Source of the DNA: Flavobacterium saliperosum | GTDB taxonomy: Bacteria > Bacteroidota > Bacteroidia > Flavobacteriales > Flavobacteriaceae | Direction of reading: 5' to 3' | Length of the DNA: 64,000 bases | Assembly: GCF_900100625.1 (NCBI RefSeq) | Contig: NZ_FMTY01000004.1 | Span: 62,001-126,000 of the forward strand | Shown: one piece after another, positions 63,937-64,000 of the stretch | Layout of the letters: the number at the start of each line of letters is the position of its first letter | How positions within the stretch are numbered: position 1 is the stretch's first letter | Notes under the pieces: generated by a model | The model's input: only the letters and a program-made list of their open reading frames with translations | Told to the model about the DNA's origin: nothing | Database searches by the model: none | Made by a program: the position numbers and the translations under genes

Positions 63937-64000
63937 TTATCCGTGATATACTCTTGACGCTACGATTTTTCCTTCGCGAACTTCCAGAACTTCCGCCACC
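63937..64000 (-). CDS. C-terminal 21 codons of a probable NTF2/SnoaL-like protein (5' end outside window)
   Basis: Read on the minus strand, the last codons give VAEVLEVREGKIVASRVYHG and a TAA at 63937. The pattern (Glu-Val-Arg-x-Gly-Lys-Ile, then Arg-Val-Tyr-x-Gly) is usual at the end of SnoaL/NTF2-like small proteins. It is too short to prove. It is the gene upstream of the DUF885 lipoprotein with 39 bp between them. Confidence 0.5.
   Translation of the reverse strand, partial: VAEVLEVREGKIVASRVYHG

Noticed and set aside
1..64000. CRISPR array, insertion sequence, prophage or toxin-antitoxin/defence locus
   Set aside because: No regularly spaced direct repeats, transposase, integrase, capsid or recognisable defence gene was found. 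The nuclease at 31544 lacks an immunity partner and is a lipoprotein enzyme.

Overview
The window reads as a chromosomal segment from a Flavobacterium-like member of the Flavobacteriaceae (Bacteroidota). Several things point there. Promoters match the Bacteroidota form (TTG, 17-23 bp, TAnnTTTG). There is a PorT/SprT-type secretion gene next to ubiE, a lipoprotein version of TamA (TamL), DUF5686 and DUF885 proteins, a 'GYDIA' GHMP kinase, and very many Lys-Lys signal peptides and lipoproteins. Base composition is moderately AT-rich. I see no phage, insertion sequence, CRISPR array or rRNA. One tRNA gene (Phe) is present. Almost everything is core or housekeeping content, with a few genuinely odd details.

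Layout: 1-8.9 kb, mostly minus strand: the start of a GH20 hexosaminidase, a membrane pyrophosphatase with a strange Cys/Met-rich tail, soluble pyrophosphatase, a DNA glycosylase, a DUF5686 outer-membrane protein and pdhB. 9.2-16.8 kb, mostly plus strand: etfBA, a bifunctional-nuclease-domain protein, thyA, a MORN/TonB-C-like secreted protein, a 2TM protein, folA, then ubiE/menG and porT. 16.8-24.2 kb: a TrmH-type methylase head-to-head with tamL, then fbaA, accD, an orphan lipoprotein and an ABC permease. 24.2-31.5 kb: a structured intergenic element resembling the Flavo-1 RNA, purH, and the elongasome operon mreB-mreC-mreD-PBP2-rodA. 31.5-39.7 kb: a lipoprotein nuclease, a charged coiled-coil protein, a tail-specific protease, surE, lpxB and comEC.

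39.6-54.5 kb is the most accessory-looking part. A minus-strand block holds dipeptidyl peptidase IV, three consecutive POT-family peptide transporters and two secreted thioredoxin-like proteins. It is divergent from a 2174-residue hybrid sensor kinase with a periplasmic beta-propeller. Together they look like a peptide-scavenging module with its own sensor. 54.6-64 kb: two mevalonate-pathway genes (HMG-CoA reductase and a GHMP kinase), then a minus-strand envelope group (PpiD/SurA-like isomerase, small membrane protein, LptC, a beta-barrel protein, coaX), tRNA-Phe with a clear promoter and terminator, a DUF885 lipoprotein peptidase and the last 21 codons of a probable NTF2/SnoaL-like protein.

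Functionally the window is dominated by envelope building (MreBCD/RodA/PBP2, LpxB, LptC, TamL, PorT, PpiD, Prc) and by nucleotide and cofactor metabolism (thyA, folA, purH, surE, coaX). The best candidates for something new are the cysteine/methionine repeat tail on HppA, the AccD without zinc-ribbon cysteines (probably lineage-wide), the sensor/peptidase/transporter island, and the structured element upstream of purH.
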